From contig NZ_JBAKHX010000005.1 of assembly GCF_036906915.1 (NCBI RefSeq), positions 62,001-126,000 on the forward strand: a stretch of 64,000 bases of DNA, in the 5' to 3' direction. The DNA is from Phytohabitans sp036906915. GTDB taxonomy: Bacteria; Actinomycetota; Actinomycetes; Mycobacteriales; Micromonosporaceae. Position 1 is the first letter of the stretch. Each line of letters starts with the position of its first letter. Below, one piece after another: positions 8,435 to 16,692 of the stretch. Both the position numbers and the translations under genes were made by a program. Below the pieces are notes generated by a model. The model searched no databases. It saw nothing but the letters and a program-made list of their open reading frames with translations, and was not told where the DNA came from.

Positions 8435-9336
8435 CCACTTACCAACTTGGACAATTGCAGAGCCTGGAGGCCGAAGCCATCCACATCATCCGGGAGGTCG
8501 TCGCCGAGGCGCGAAATCCGGCGCTGATGTTCTCCGGCGGCAAGGACTCGGTGGTCCTGCTGCACCTGGCCATCCTCGCGTTCCGGCCGGCGCCGGTGCC
8601 GTTCCCGATCCTCCATGTGGACACCGGCCACAACTTCGCCGAGGTCCTGGCCTTCCGTGACCGGGTCGTCGCGCGACACCGCCTGCGGCTGCTGGTGTCT
8701 AGCGTCCCCGAGATGATCGAGGACGGTCGGCTGCGGGAACCGGCCGGCTCGGTGTCGCGCAACCAACTGCAGACGTCCGCGCTGCTCGACGCGGTCAACA
8801 AACACCGGATAGACGCGCTCTTCGGCGGCGGGCGCCGCGACGAGGAGAAGTCCCGCGCCAAGGAGCGGGTGCTGTCAGTGCGCGACGAGTTCGGCCAGTG
8901 GGATCCGAAGGATCAGCGTCCGGAGCTGTGGAGCAACTACAACGGCCTGCTGGACCACGGCCAGCAGCTGCGTGCGTTTCCGCTGTCGAACTGGACCGAG
9001 CTGGATATCTGGCGCTACGTCCAGGAGCGCGGCATCGAGTTGCCGCCGCTGTACTACGCACACCAGCGCACGGTGTTCGAGCGCGACGGCATGCTGTTCA
9101 GCGACGGGCCGTACCTTCCCCGCGGCGACGGTGAACAGCCGCGCACCGAGTCGGTGCGGTTCCGGACCGTGGGAGACATGACCTGCACCGGCGCGGTGCG
9201 TTCGTCCGCGGCATCGGTCCACGACGTCATCGCGGAACTACGCGCCACGCGCTGCAGCGAGCGCGGAGCCGGCCGGGCCGACGACCGGATCTCCGACACC
9301 GCGATGGAGGACCGGAAGCGGGAGGGGTACTTCTGA
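8431..9336 (+). CDS. cysD: Sulfate adenylyltransferase small subunit (CysD)
   Basis: 301 residues from ATG 8431, overlapping the LysK stop by 4 nt, so it belongs to the same transcript. The PP-loop SGGKDSVVLLHLA (residues 35-40 core), LHVDTGHNFAEVL, FGGGRRDEEKSRAKERV and NWTELDIWRYVQ are diagnostic of CysD. With CysN it makes adenosine 5'-phosphosulfate from ATP and sulfate. Tight coupling to an AmCP biosynthetic operon suggests it supplies activated sulfate for tailoring rather than general assimilation. No sulfate reduction genes (cysH, sir) lie nearby. Confidence 0.95.
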   Translation: MTTYQLGQLQSLEAEAIHIIREVVAEARNPALMFSGGKDSVVLLHLAILAFRPAPVPFPILHVDTGHNFAEVLAFRDRVVARHRLRLLVSSVPEMIEDGRLREPAGSVSRNQLQTSALLDAVNKHRIDALFGGGRRDEEKSRAKERVLSVRDEFGQWDPKDQRPELWSNYNGLLDHGQQLRAFPLSNWTELDIWRYVQERGIELPPLYYAHQRTVFERDGMLFSDGPYLPRGDGEQPRTESVRFRTVGDMTCTGAVRSSAASVHDVIAELRATRCSERGAGRADDRISDTAMEDRKREGYF

Positions 9337-10583
9337 TGGACCTGATGAGGCTAGCCACCGCGGGTTCGGTGGACGACGGCAAGAGCACATTGATCGGGCG
9401 GCTGCTGTACGAGACCGGCTCGGTCTTCGACGACCAGCTGGACGCCACCAGGGTCGCCAGCCAGCGAATGGGCTCGGACGAGATCAACCTGGCGCTGCTC
9501 ACCGACGGTCTGCGGGCCGAGCGGGAGCAGGGCATCACGATCGACGTCGCGTTCCGCTACTTCACCACCGAGCGGCGGGCGTTCATCATCGCCGACACCC
9601 CCGGACACGTGCAGTACACCCGGAACATGGTGACCGGCGCGTCCACCGCGGACCTGGCCGTTGTGCTGGTCGACGCGCGGTCCGGGCTGACCGAGCAGAG
9701 CCGCCGCCACGCGTTCCTCTGCTCACTGCTCGGCGTGCGGCACCTCGTCGTCGCGGTGAACAAGATGGATCTCGTCGGCTACGACGCGGGGGTCTTCCGG
9801 CGGATCTGCGAGAGCTTTCGCGACTTCTCCGGCCGGTTGGAGATCTCCGACATCACGCTCATCCCGATGTCCGCGCTGCGCGGCGATAACGTGGTCCGGA
9901 GCAGCGACGCGATGCCCTGGTACCCGGGTCCGCCGCTGCTGCACCACCTGGAAAACGTACATCTCGCCTCGGACCAGAACCTGGTCGACGTCCGGCTCCC
10001 GGTGCAATGCGTGATCCGGCCGCGCGCCGACGACCACCACCACGACTACCGCGGCTACGCCGGTCAGCTCGCCGGTGGGGTGCTGCGTGTCGGTGACGAG
10101 GTGACGGTCCTGCCGGGCGGCCTGACCACGCGGGTGGCCGGGATCGACTCCCCGGCCGGGCCGGTCGACGAGGCGTTCGCGCCGATGTCGGTGACCGTCC
10201 GGCTCGTCGACGACATCGACGTCTCCCGCGGCGACATGATCGCCCGTACCGGCAACCAGCCGACCGTCACCCAGGATCTCGACGCGCTCGTCTGCCACAT
10301 GGACCGCACACCGATCGGCCCGGGCACCCGACTGCTGCTCAAGCACGCCAACAACCTGGTGCCGGCGATCGTGGACGACATCCGGTACCAGATCGACGTC
10401 AACACGCTCCACCGCCGAACCGCCGACAAGTTGGGATTCAACGAGATCGGCCGGATGAGGATCCGCACCACCCGTGCGGTGATGTGCGACAGCTACCGCC
10501 GAAACCGGACCACCGGCAACTTCGTCCTGATCGACCCGCGGACCAAACGCACGGTGAGCGCGGGAATCGTGGAGGACCGCTGA
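9336..10583 (+). CDS. cysN: Sulfate adenylyltransferase large GTPase subunit (CysN)
   Basis: 415 residues; its ATG overlaps the cysD stop (TGATG). GTPase motifs are GSVDDGKSTLIGRL (G1), DTPGHVQYTRNM (G3) and VNKMDL (G4), followed by EF-Tu-like beta-barrel domains and ending IVEDR. At about 415 residues it is a stand-alone CysN without a fused CysC APS kinase domain. GTP hydrolysis drives APS synthesis by CysD. It is the last gene of the operon and is followed within 20 nt by a long hairpin at 10601-10646. Without an APS kinase in view, PAPS formation would need a gene elsewhere. Confidence 0.95.
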   Translation: MDLMRLATAGSVDDGKSTLIGRLLYETGSVFDDQLDATRVASQRMGSDEINLALLTDGLRAEREQGITIDVAFRYFTTERRAFIIADTPGHVQYTRNMVTGASTADLAVVLVDARSGLTEQSRRHAFLCSLLGVRHLVVAVNKMDLVGYDAGVFRRICESFRDFSGRLEISDITLIPMSALRGDNVVRSSDAMPWYPGPPLLHHLENVHLASDQNLVDVRLPVQCVIRPRADDHHHDYRGYAGQLAGGVLRVGDEVTVLPGGLTTRVAGIDSPAGPVDEAFAPMSVTVRLVDDIDVSRGDMIARTGNQPTVTQDLDALVCHMDRTPIGPGTRLLLKHANNLVPAIVDDIRYQIDVNTLHRRTADKLGFNEIGRMRIRTTRAVMCDSYRRNRTTGNFVLIDPRTKRTVSAGIVEDR

Positions 10584-10600
10584 CCACGTCTGGGCCGTGA

Positions 10601-10646
10601 TCAAAGCTCCTTTCAAGCAGCTGCAACTGTTTGAAAGGAGCTTTGA
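10601..10646. terminator. Perfect 16-bp stem hairpin after cysN
   Basis: Bases 10601-10616 pair perfectly with 10631-10646 around a 14-nt loop that can itself form a short CAG/CTG stem. Position just past the cysN stop suits a transcription terminator, though no U-tract follows. The right arm contains GAAAGGAG, a strong Shine-Dalgarno-like sequence that would be hidden in the stem, so a regulatory role for downstream transcripts is an alternative. Confidence 0.65.
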
Positions 10647-10785
10647 CCGTGGAAGCGGGGAGCCGGTCGCGCGCGTGCGACGGCCCTGTCACGGTGCTTT
10701 GCGAGTGTGAGAGGCGCCAGGTAACGCCCGAAGCCTCGGCCAGCAAAGCCACCCCGGGCCACCGCTCCACGAAAGGAGTTTCCAG

Positions 10786-12303
10786 ATGCTCTACCGCGGT
10801 AACCACCGCGACCAGACCGATGCCAGAGTCCGGCTGATCGCGGGCGGTGTCGCGCTGGCCAGCGTACTGGCGGCGGGCGCCGTGTTCGGTACGGTCTGGG
10901 TCGCCGATCGCGAGCCGTCCGACAACGTGTTCCAGCTCGCTGACGAGTCCGACGAAACCAACGACGAGTCCGGTGAGGAGTCCGGTGAGGAGTCCGGTGA
11001 GGACACCGAGGAGTCCGGCGACACCGACTCGGAATCGGGTGACGACGGTGAGCAGCCGGTCGCCGAAGTAGCGCCGGACGCTCCTGAGGGCACCGACCTG
11101 CGCCGTGGCGCGGTGTTCGCCCAGTCCAACTTCGCCGACGGCAACTTCGTCGTCGCCTACGCACGGCGGGCCGACGGCGACCTCGCCGAGGTCGGCCGGT
11201 TCCCTACCGGCGGTAAGGGCAGCGGGGCGTTCGAGGACAGCTCGAACGGGCTCGTGGTGGCCTCGTCCAAGGGCGAGGTCTCGCCCAACAACTACGGCAA
11301 CGAGGGCGACCTGCTGTTCACCACCAACGCCGGCAGCAACTCGATCACGGTCTTCCGGATCGAGCAGACTACGCTGACCCGGCTCGAGGTACAGCGGACC
11401 GGGGGCGAGCGGCCGGTCAGCGTCGCCATCTCCAACGGTCTCGTCTATGTTCTCCACAATGGAGAGACGGCCAAGAGCCCGTTGAACGAGGAAGGCACGC
11501 CGATCGAGAACTGCACGACCGGAAACCGGCCGTCGGTGACCGGCTTCCGCCTCGACGGCGACAACCTCGAGCCGATCTCCAACTCCACCCGCGAGCTCAG
11601 TGGGGAAGCGGAGTCGGGTTGCGCGCAGGTGACGTTCAGCCCCAACGGCAAGGCGCTGGTGGTCACCGAGCGCCTGGCCAAGCCCTCCGAGCTCGCACAT
11701 GCGGAGGGCGACAACGGCGTCTTCGTGGTCTTCCCCGTGCAGGAGAACGGCACGCTCGGCGAGAAGAAGGTGCTCAACACCTCCGGTACGGGCCCCTTCG
11801 GCTTCACCTTCACCAAGAAGAACGTGCTGATCGTCGCGGAGCAGGTGGCCCTGGAGGCACACACCGGTCAAGGATCGAGCTACCAACTGGACGACAAGGG
11901 TGCGCTGAACCCGACCGGCCCGGCTGTCGGCAACTTCGGCACCGACCCGTGCTGGGTCGTGGTGACGGACGACCAGAAGTACGCGTTCGTCAGCTCGGCT
12001 CTCGGCGACGGGCAGCTGTCCACGTACGCGATCGCTGAGAACGGCAGCATCCGGCTGCACGACCCAGTCGCGACGTCACCCAATGAGGACTCGGCCAACG
12101 ACAATGTCGAGTTCGGCGCTACCGACATCGCGCTGAGCCGGGACAGCAAGTACCTGTACCAGCTCAACTCGACGACGGGGTACATCAACGTACACCGGGT
12201 CGAGAAGGACGGTTCGCTGACCCAGACCCAGCGGCTGCAGACCTTCGCCCTGTCGAACCAGCAGAGCATGTTCTTCACGCCGTTCGGGCTCGCCTCTATC
12301 TGA
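10786..12303 (+). CDS. Membrane-anchored or secreted beta-propeller protein with acidic linker
   Basis: 505 residues from ATG 10786 with GAAAGGAG 9-10 nt upstream. Residues about 16-40 form one hydrophobic segment (signal anchor), followed by a very acidic Ser/Glu/Asp/Gly linker at about 45-90. The remainder has recurring blade-like units such as NAGSNSITVFRIEQTTLTRL, VTFSPNGKALVVTE and DIALSRDSKYLYQLNSTTG. This pattern matches seven-bladed propellers of the lactonase/YVTN type. No lactonase catalytic assignment can be made by eye. It is likely extracytoplasmic. It is separated from the AmCP operon by a hairpin and a 200-nt gap, so a link to that pathway is unproven. A bidirectional terminator follows. 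Confidence 0.75.
   Translation: MLYRGNHRDQTDARVRLIAGGVALASVLAAGAVFGTVWVADREPSDNVFQLADESDETNDESGEESGEESGEDTEESGDTDSESGDDGEQPVAEVAPDAPEGTDLRRGAVFAQSNFADGNFVVAYARRADGDLAEVGRFPTGGKGSGAFEDSSNGLVVASSKGEVSPNNYGNEGDLLFTTNAGSNSITVFRIEQTTLTRLEVQRTGGERPVSVAISNGLVYVLHNGETAKSPLNEEGTPIENCTTGNRPSVTGFRLDGDNLEPISNSTRELSGEAESGCAQVTFSPNGKALVVTERLAKPSELAHAEGDNGVFVVFPVQENGTLGEKKVLNTSGTGPFGFTFTKKNVLIVAEQVALEAHTGQGSSYQLDDKGALNPTGPAVGNFGTDPCWVVVTDDQKYAFVSSALGDGQLSTYAIAENGSIRLHDPVATSPNEDSANDNVEFGATDIALSRDSKYLYQLNSTTGYINVHRVEKDGSLTQTQRLQTFALSNQQSMFFTPFGLASI
10966..11001 (+). repeat. Three perfect 12-bp tandem repeats in the acidic linker
   Basis: The unit GAGTCCGGTGAG occurs three times head to tail (10966-10977, 10978-10989, 10990-11001), encoding repeated ESGE. 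Degenerate copies continue to about 11050. Such a repeat can change copy number by slippage and would alter linker length without a frameshift. Confidence 0.85.
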
Positions 12304-12316
12304 GTCCGCTCGCCGG

Positions 12317-12368
12317 CAGGCACTATCAAAGGTCCCCCCGCCACCGGGGGGACCTTTCATAGTGCCTG
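12317..12368. terminator. Long bidirectional hairpin terminator between convergent genes
   Basis: Bases 12317-12339 pair with 12346-12368 (22 of 23 pairs, one C-C mismatch) around a 6-nt loop. The stem core is a run of six C facing six G. It sits between the + strand propeller gene (stop 12303) and the - strand oxygenase gene (stop at 12371), so it can terminate both. Confidence 0.9.
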
Positions 12369-12370
12369 GT

Positions 12371-13396
12371 TCAGCTGAACGCGGCGCCGATCCGGCGACT
12401 GCCCAGCCGCCGGGCCGGGCTGGTGCGTCGCAGGTCGCGGACCACGAACCCGCGCACCACGAACCGGTCGGTGCCGTCGAAGCGCGGCTGGAACGACGAG
12501 CGACCGTGCATGGCGCGGCTGTTGTCGACGAAGGCCACGTCACCGCTGACCAGGGTGTGTCCGCGGTGGTGCTCGACGTAGACGTCGATCGTCTTGCGGA
12601 GCAGCTCCTGGGCTTCACGCGTCATGCCGTGGGTCAGCTCCTGATCGATCCTGATCTCCGGATCGTCGTCCGAACCGGAGATCAGTGCGAACGGCCCGCG
12701 CACCTCGGCCGGATCGGGCACGTACGGGTGGAAGGAGTCATCGATCAGCGTTGTCCACAGTGGCCGGCGCAGATACTCGATCTCCTTCGGGCTCATGTGC
12801 TCGAGCAGGTCACGAGCCGAGAAGACGTAGGTCTCCGCGTTCGGGTCGCCACGCAGGCAGCCCAGCACCACGTAGTCCGGTCGCATGGGTGAGAAGCTCT
12901 GCTCGGAGTGCGCCTCCAGCACCTGCCGTGAACCCTGCGAGCTCTGCCGGTGCGCGTAGGCCGGATTGGGCACCATGTCCTGCATCAGGTAGCCAGTGCC
13001 CTCCGCCTCGTAGATGACCATGTCACCGAGCACGTGCGAGAGGATGGCGAACTGCGGCGCCAGCTTGGTGCTTCTGCCGACGCCGTGTTGGTTGCTGCGC
13101 GGGGTCGGCGGGACGGTGCCCACGTCGAGGCCGCGGACAACGAAGATCCCGCTGTCGGACCCCACGTCGGAGAACCGGCTCATCGCCTCGGCAAGTCTCG
13201 GCGGCACCAGGCCGGCGAGCGACCGGGCCGCGCGGCAATAGGCATCCGGGTCGTTTCGGGCGTCCACCCGGATCCGATCGCCGAGTTCGGCGATCGCCGC
13301 GGCTTCGTCGCCGTCCAGCTCGTAGAGGGTGGGCACGGGCTCGTCGAGAGCCCCGGTCTGTTGCGGTGGGCGTTCGGTCTCAATAGGAGTCGTCAT
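12371..13396 (-). CDS. Fe(II)/2-oxoglutarate oxygenase, clavaminate synthase/VioC-like
   Basis: 341 residues; ATG at 13396 preceded by GGAAGGAG. The segment EAHSEQSFSPMRPDYVVLGC resembles the clavaminate-synthase/AsnO/VioC group, in which an H-x-E pair and a distal His bind iron. Here these are H163, E165 and H297 (in DNSRAMHGRSSF), with an Arg in DRFVVRGF as the probable 2-oxoglutarate partner. Such enzymes hydroxylate or desaturate free amino acids (Asn, Arg, Lys) or beta-lactam precursors. Lying next to the AmCP operon, it may hydroxylate the amino acid made there, but it has its own promoter on the opposite strand. Confident on family, tentative on substrate. Confidence 0.88.
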   Translation of the reverse strand: MTTPIETERPPQQTGALDEPVPTLYELDGDEAAAIAELGDRIRVDARNDPDAYCRAARSLAGLVPPRLAEAMSRFSDVGSDSGIFVVRGLDVGTVPPTPRSNQHGVGRSTKLAPQFAILSHVLGDMVIYEAEGTGYLMQDMVPNPAYAHRQSSQGSRQVLEAHSEQSFSPMRPDYVVLGCLRGDPNAETYVFSARDLLEHMSPKEIEYLRRPLWTTLIDDSFHPYVPDPAEVRGPFALISGSDDDPEIRIDQELTHGMTREAQELLRKTIDVYVEHHRGHTLVSGDVAFVDNSRAMHGRSSFQPRFDGTDRFVVRGFVVRDLRRTSPARRLGSRRIGAAFS

Positions 13397-13534
13397 TCGG
13401 CCGAAAGCTCCTTCCGATGGTGGTCGTGCCAGACAGAAACACGACGAGGAGCGCAGGGCCGAGCACGGCCTGGCGCGCCGGCCCTGACGCGGTATTCCCC
13501 GCTACGGGTACTGTGGCGGCCGCGGCCGGAAACG

Positions 13535-14197
13535 TTACGGCGTCGGCGGAGCGAATTCGCGGGCCTGGCTGCCGGGTTCCTCTGGCGGCATCCTGGGGCC
13601 GAGATAGTCCTCCAGCGCGTGGCGCACCTTCGCCCGCGCGCGGTGCAAGAGCACGCGTTGGTGCACATCGGTGATGTCGAGCAGCTGGCAGATCTCCGCG
13701 CTGCTCCAGCCCTCCATGTCGCGCAGCACGATCACCGTGCGCTGCGCTGGGCTAAGCTGTTCGATGACGCTAGTCGCGGTGTGCCTTATCTCGCTGGCCA
13801 GCAGCACGTCTTCGGGGAGCCTGCTCCAGTCGTCGGGAAACTTCACCCAGTGCCCGGCGTACGGCCCGTGGGACTGAAAGCGGTCCGGGTCGATGGTGGG
13901 CTCGTCGTCGTCGCCGCCGAGGACCGACAGGGGGATCGTCTGCGCCTCCTGACCGGCCCTGCGGCGAGCGATGTTGACCAGAATGCGGGAGATCCAGGTG
14001 CGCAACGAGGCGCGCCCGTCGAAGCCGTCGACGCCGCGGAGAACGGCGATCCAGGTCTCCTGCACGATTTCCTCGGCGACTGCGCGGCTGGGCGCATAAA
14101 CCATCGCCAATCGCAGCAACACCGACTGGTGCGCCCGTACGAGTTCGCGGAAAGCCTGCTCGTCGCCCGCGCGCAACGCGTCGATGTCCTCCGTCAT
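13535..14197 (-). CDS. ECF-type RNA polymerase sigma factor
   Basis: 220 residues if started at the ATG at 14197, which overlaps the anti-sigma stop (ATGA); a start 27 nt upstream is possible. Sigma region 2 is visible in AFRELVRAHQSVLLRLAMVYAP and AEEIVQETWIAVLRGVDGFDGR, and region 4 in LSPAQRTVIVLRDMEGWSSAEICQLLDI. It directs RNA polymerase to a dedicated promoter set. An unusual insertion rich in Asp/Pro separates regions 2 and 4, with SHGPYAGHWVKFPDDW resembling the ECF group that pairs with zf-HC2 anti-sigma factors. It is probably controlled by the partner encoded immediately upstream. Targets are unknown; the neighbouring oxygenase or SARP genes are candidates. Confidence 0.93.
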   Translation of the reverse strand: MTEDIDALRAGDEQAFRELVRAHQSVLLRLAMVYAPSRAVAEEIVQETWIAVLRGVDGFDGRASLRTWISRILVNIARRRAGQEAQTIPLSVLGGDDDEPTIDPDRFQSHGPYAGHWVKFPDDWSRLPEDVLLASEIRHTATSVIEQLSPAQRTVIVLRDMEGWSSAEICQLLDITDVHQRVLLHRARAKVRHALEDYLGPRMPPEEPGSQAREFAPPTP

Positions 14198-14448
14198 GCC
14201 TCGCTGGTCCCCCCGAGACTCCACTGCCGGAACGCTCCAACGATGGCCGCCTCGGTGTCGGGCGTGAGCTCCTCGTCTGGAGTCCCCCGGAGTGCCCGCA
14301 GCATGGAGTGGACCTGGTCGAGATATGCCTCGCAGCCGTCGCAGGAGGTCAGGTGTGCGCGGAACCTGGCGACGTCTTCGGGGGGAAGCACGCCCTCCAG
14401 GTAGGCGGTGATCTGCTCCACCAACTCCGCGCAGGTCAGGTCGTCCAT
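14194..14448 (-). CDS. Zinc-finger (zf-HC2) anti-sigma factor
   Basis: 84 residues from ATG 14448 (GAGGAG 8 nt upstream; a 16-residue longer frame is open but lacks as good a site). The motif RFRAHLTSCDGCEAYLDQ contains the H-x3-C-x2-C zinc ligands of the anti-sigma zinc-finger fold. No membrane segment follows, so this is a soluble form. It is transcribed before, and overlaps by 4 nt, the ECF sigma gene. It should bind and hold the sigma factor inactive until a signal, perhaps redox through the zinc cysteines, releases it. Confidence 0.88.
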   Translation of the reverse strand: MDDLTCAELVEQITAYLEGVLPPEDVARFRAHLTSCDGCEAYLDQVHSMLRALRGTPDEELTPDTEAAIVGAFRQWSLGGTSEA

Positions 14449-14649
14449 AACCAGCTCCTCAGCGGAGGTGGAAGCCCGAGCCACCCCCGGATGCATCGAA
14501 CCTTACCGGTGCCGAGCTGGTGGAGGTACGGCCTGGAGACCAACGCCGGGCGTTCGTCGTCGGTCACCAGCGTTCAGTTCGTCGGGCTTGAACGACCAGA
14601 GGATGGACCACTGGACGGTCGGGCACACCGGCTCGCGGATGTCCGCGCG

Positions 14650-15528
14650 TCACGCCGACTGCAGCAGGTGGCCCAGCCTCGCGGACGGCTCAAGGCCCAA
14701 CTCGTCGCGCAGCCTGCGGCGGAAGCCCAGGTAGTGACGGACGGCGTCGTTGCGGTTGCCTTCCGCGAGGTGCACCCGGATCAACAGCTCATGCGCGGTT
14801 TCCCGGAACGGGTCGGCCTGCACCGCCGCGAGCGCCGCGTCCACCGCCGCGCCGTACCGGCCGTTCGCCGCGAGCTGGGATCCCAGCGCCTCCAAGCAAT
14901 GCAGCCGTACGTGCCGGAAGCGTTGCTGCTCCGGCCGTAGCCATTCCTCGTCCCAGTCCGGGAGAAGGTCGTGGTACAGGTCGCAGCTCATCGTCCAGGT
15001 GAGCTGGCGCGGGCTGAGTGACGCGTCACGCGCGAGCAACTGGGCGGCGAGACCGTTTATCTGGCGGGCATCGACGCTGACGGTGGGCGCCAGCCGCAGG
15101 TCCTTCTTGGTGACCTCGACAACGAGCGGGCGGCAGGTGCCGAGGCGGTAGAGCGCGGTCCGCAGGTTGGCCTGTGCCCGCGCGTCGGTGGTGGCCGGCC
15201 ACAGCTGGCCAGCCGCGGTGAGCCGGGCAACCCCCTCCTCGTGCAGCGCGAGCAAAGCCAGCAGCCGCTGCGCACTGAGTCCGATCGGGACCGGCCGGCC
15301 GGCGACCGAGAGCTGGAAGGCTCCCAGCAGCCGCAGATGCGCGGCCGTCGCGGCGAAGCCGCCGGACTCAGGTTCGTGGCCGTCGAGGTTGGCCAGTGAT
15401 TTCGTCGCCATCCGGGCGGCGACTTGGGGCAGCGGGATCACATTGTTCGGCTGAGGCAGCGTGGCAATCGCACCGGAGCCGTTGTGCGGCCGGTCGAGGT
15501 CATGGAGCGAACGCGCGTGGCTGTACAT
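14650..15528 (-). CDS. SARP-family pathway regulator (winged helix plus BTAD)
   Basis: 292 residues from ATG 15528, chosen because GGGAGGTG lies just upstream; the frame is open for 18 more codons. A roughly 50-residue extension precedes the OmpR-like winged helix (LRLLGAFQLSVAGRPV ... AQANLRTALYRLGT), then a bacterial transcriptional activator domain with TMSCDLYHDLLPDWDEEWL, QRFRHVRLHCLEAL and ETAHELLIRVHLAEGN. The overall size fits small SARPs, which switch on single antibiotic clusters by binding direct repeats upstream of target promoters. It lies near the AmCP operon and oxygenase, so one of these is the probable target. Confidence 0.9.
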   Translation of the reverse strand: MYSHARSLHDLDRPHNGSGAIATLPQPNNVIPLPQVAARMATKSLANLDGHEPESGGFAATAAHLRLLGAFQLSVAGRPVPIGLSAQRLLALLALHEEGVARLTAAGQLWPATTDARAQANLRTALYRLGTCRPLVVEVTKKDLRLAPTVSVDARQINGLAAQLLARDASLSPRQLTWTMSCDLYHDLLPDWDEEWLRPEQQRFRHVRLHCLEALGSQLAANGRYGAAVDAALAAVQADPFRETAHELLIRVHLAEGNRNDAVRHYLGFRRRLRDELGLEPSARLGHLLQSA

Positions 15529-16254
15529 CGGACACCTCCCGTACACGTACGACCAAAGCTGGTCTGCATCGTCAATAGACACGGTAGGACGGCCGTCGGT
15601 CGAGTGCGGAACTTGCAGGCACCTTGGCAGTTGTCGCGAGGGTCCGTTCGCTCACACAACGCTGCCTACTGCCGCCGACATAGGCTGTTTCGTTCCCTTT
15701 CTGGGCCCGCGTTTCGGGACGCACGGTAATCAGCGGCGAATCGACGTGGGCGCCAACTTCGGCAATGCCTTAGCAAAGGCTTTCCGGCGTTACAGCTTTT
15801 CGCGAGATTGAACGAATCCAGTTTGGACCGCGTTACAGGGCGCGAGGCTCCAAGGTCGAGAGATTCCTCACCGCCGCGGAGTGTTTATTCTCCGCCCCCG
15901 CGCTCCGGATCACGCGGCCCCTGGGAGAACTCTGCCACGCCGCGCCGGCGTCGCGGTAGGCGCCGCCGGGTCGGAGCGGCGGAGCGTGGGACGGAGCAGC
16001 CACATGCCCGCGGATGTCGCCGTGAGCGAGAGCCTCCCGGGGCGGATTCGCGCCAAGCATCCCGTCCCGTGCGTCAGACCCGCCCTGACGTGCTGCTGTG
16101 ACGGGTGGTCAACGGTCGGGCCACGCCGCCCGCCGTAGCTTGGCACCGCACATCAGGCGTCCGAGTGCTGTCCTAGTCAGACCGTCGTTAGTGGTCGAGT
16201 GGATGCTCGGCGCCAGGACCGAGCGGGTCCCGAGAACCGAAAGGAGAGGCCGAG
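15529..16254. other. 726-bp intergenic region between divergent transcripts
   Basis: No convincing gene: the short frames here are Arg/Pro-rich shadows without ribosome binding sites. The region should hold the SARP promoter (leftward) and the promoter of the membrane/FHA pair (rightward). Its left part is noticeably less GC-rich than the flanks. One small hairpin (CGTCAG at 16072-16077 against CTGACG at 16085-16090) is visible. I see no RNA gene. Confidence 0.5.
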
Positions 16255-16692
16255 GTGGTGCCCACGCTTATAGGGCGGATTCAGACCAGGTTGTTCCTAC
16301 TCGCCGTCGTTGGTGGACTGGTTACCGCCGTGCTCACGCCGTTCCTGCCGATGTCCGTACCGGTCGGCGAGCGGTACGGCATCACGTTCATCGTGCTGGC
16401 CACGGTCGCCGTGGTTGGCATCGGCTGGGAGTTCCTTTACCACCTGCTCATGCAGTGGCGGTGGGAGAAAGACTGGCCGACGTACGCCGCGCTGGTCACG
16501 CTGGTGCCCGAGGGTTTGCTGATCTGGGGGCTGCTGCGGGCCGGCATGGTTCCGACCATCGACGGGCCGGCCGGACCATGGGCGTTCTGGATCCACTTCG
16601 TTGTGGTCTGGCTCGCGGTCTGGTTCGTCGCTCAGGGCCCGATGCGGGTGCCATTCATCCGTTGGCGTTTCCATGGTGGGAGGCTGTTGTGA
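16255..16692 (+). CDS. Small polytopic membrane protein, unknown function
   Basis: 145 residues from GTG 16255 (AAAGGAGAG about 8 nt upstream; GTG 16258 is an alternative). Four hydrophobic stretches are visible: about residues 12-32, 42-62, 80-97 and 106-125, the last rich in Trp. It is not assigned to a family. The stop overlaps the GTG start of the FHA-domain gene by GTGA, so the two are coupled and may form one membrane-linked signalling unit. Confidence 0.75.
   Translation: MVPTLIGRIQTRLFLLAVVGGLVTAVLTPFLPMSVPVGERYGITFIVLATVAVVGIGWEFLYHLLMQWRWEKDWPTYAALVTLVPEGLLIWGLLRAGMVPTIDGPAGPWAFWIHFVVVWLAVWFVAQGPMRVPFIRWRFHGGRLL

Noticed and set aside
10649..10837. Short frame starting at GTG 10649 with a good Shine-Dalgarno sequence in the hairpin arm
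   Set aside because: It overlaps the propeller gene start out of frame, has no recognisable features, and its ribosome site is buried in a 16-bp stem.
15808..16138. Overlapping + strand frames in the 15.5-16.25 kb gap
   Set aside because: Arg/Pro-rich, no ribosome binding site, no motif; typical of GC-rich noncoding DNA.
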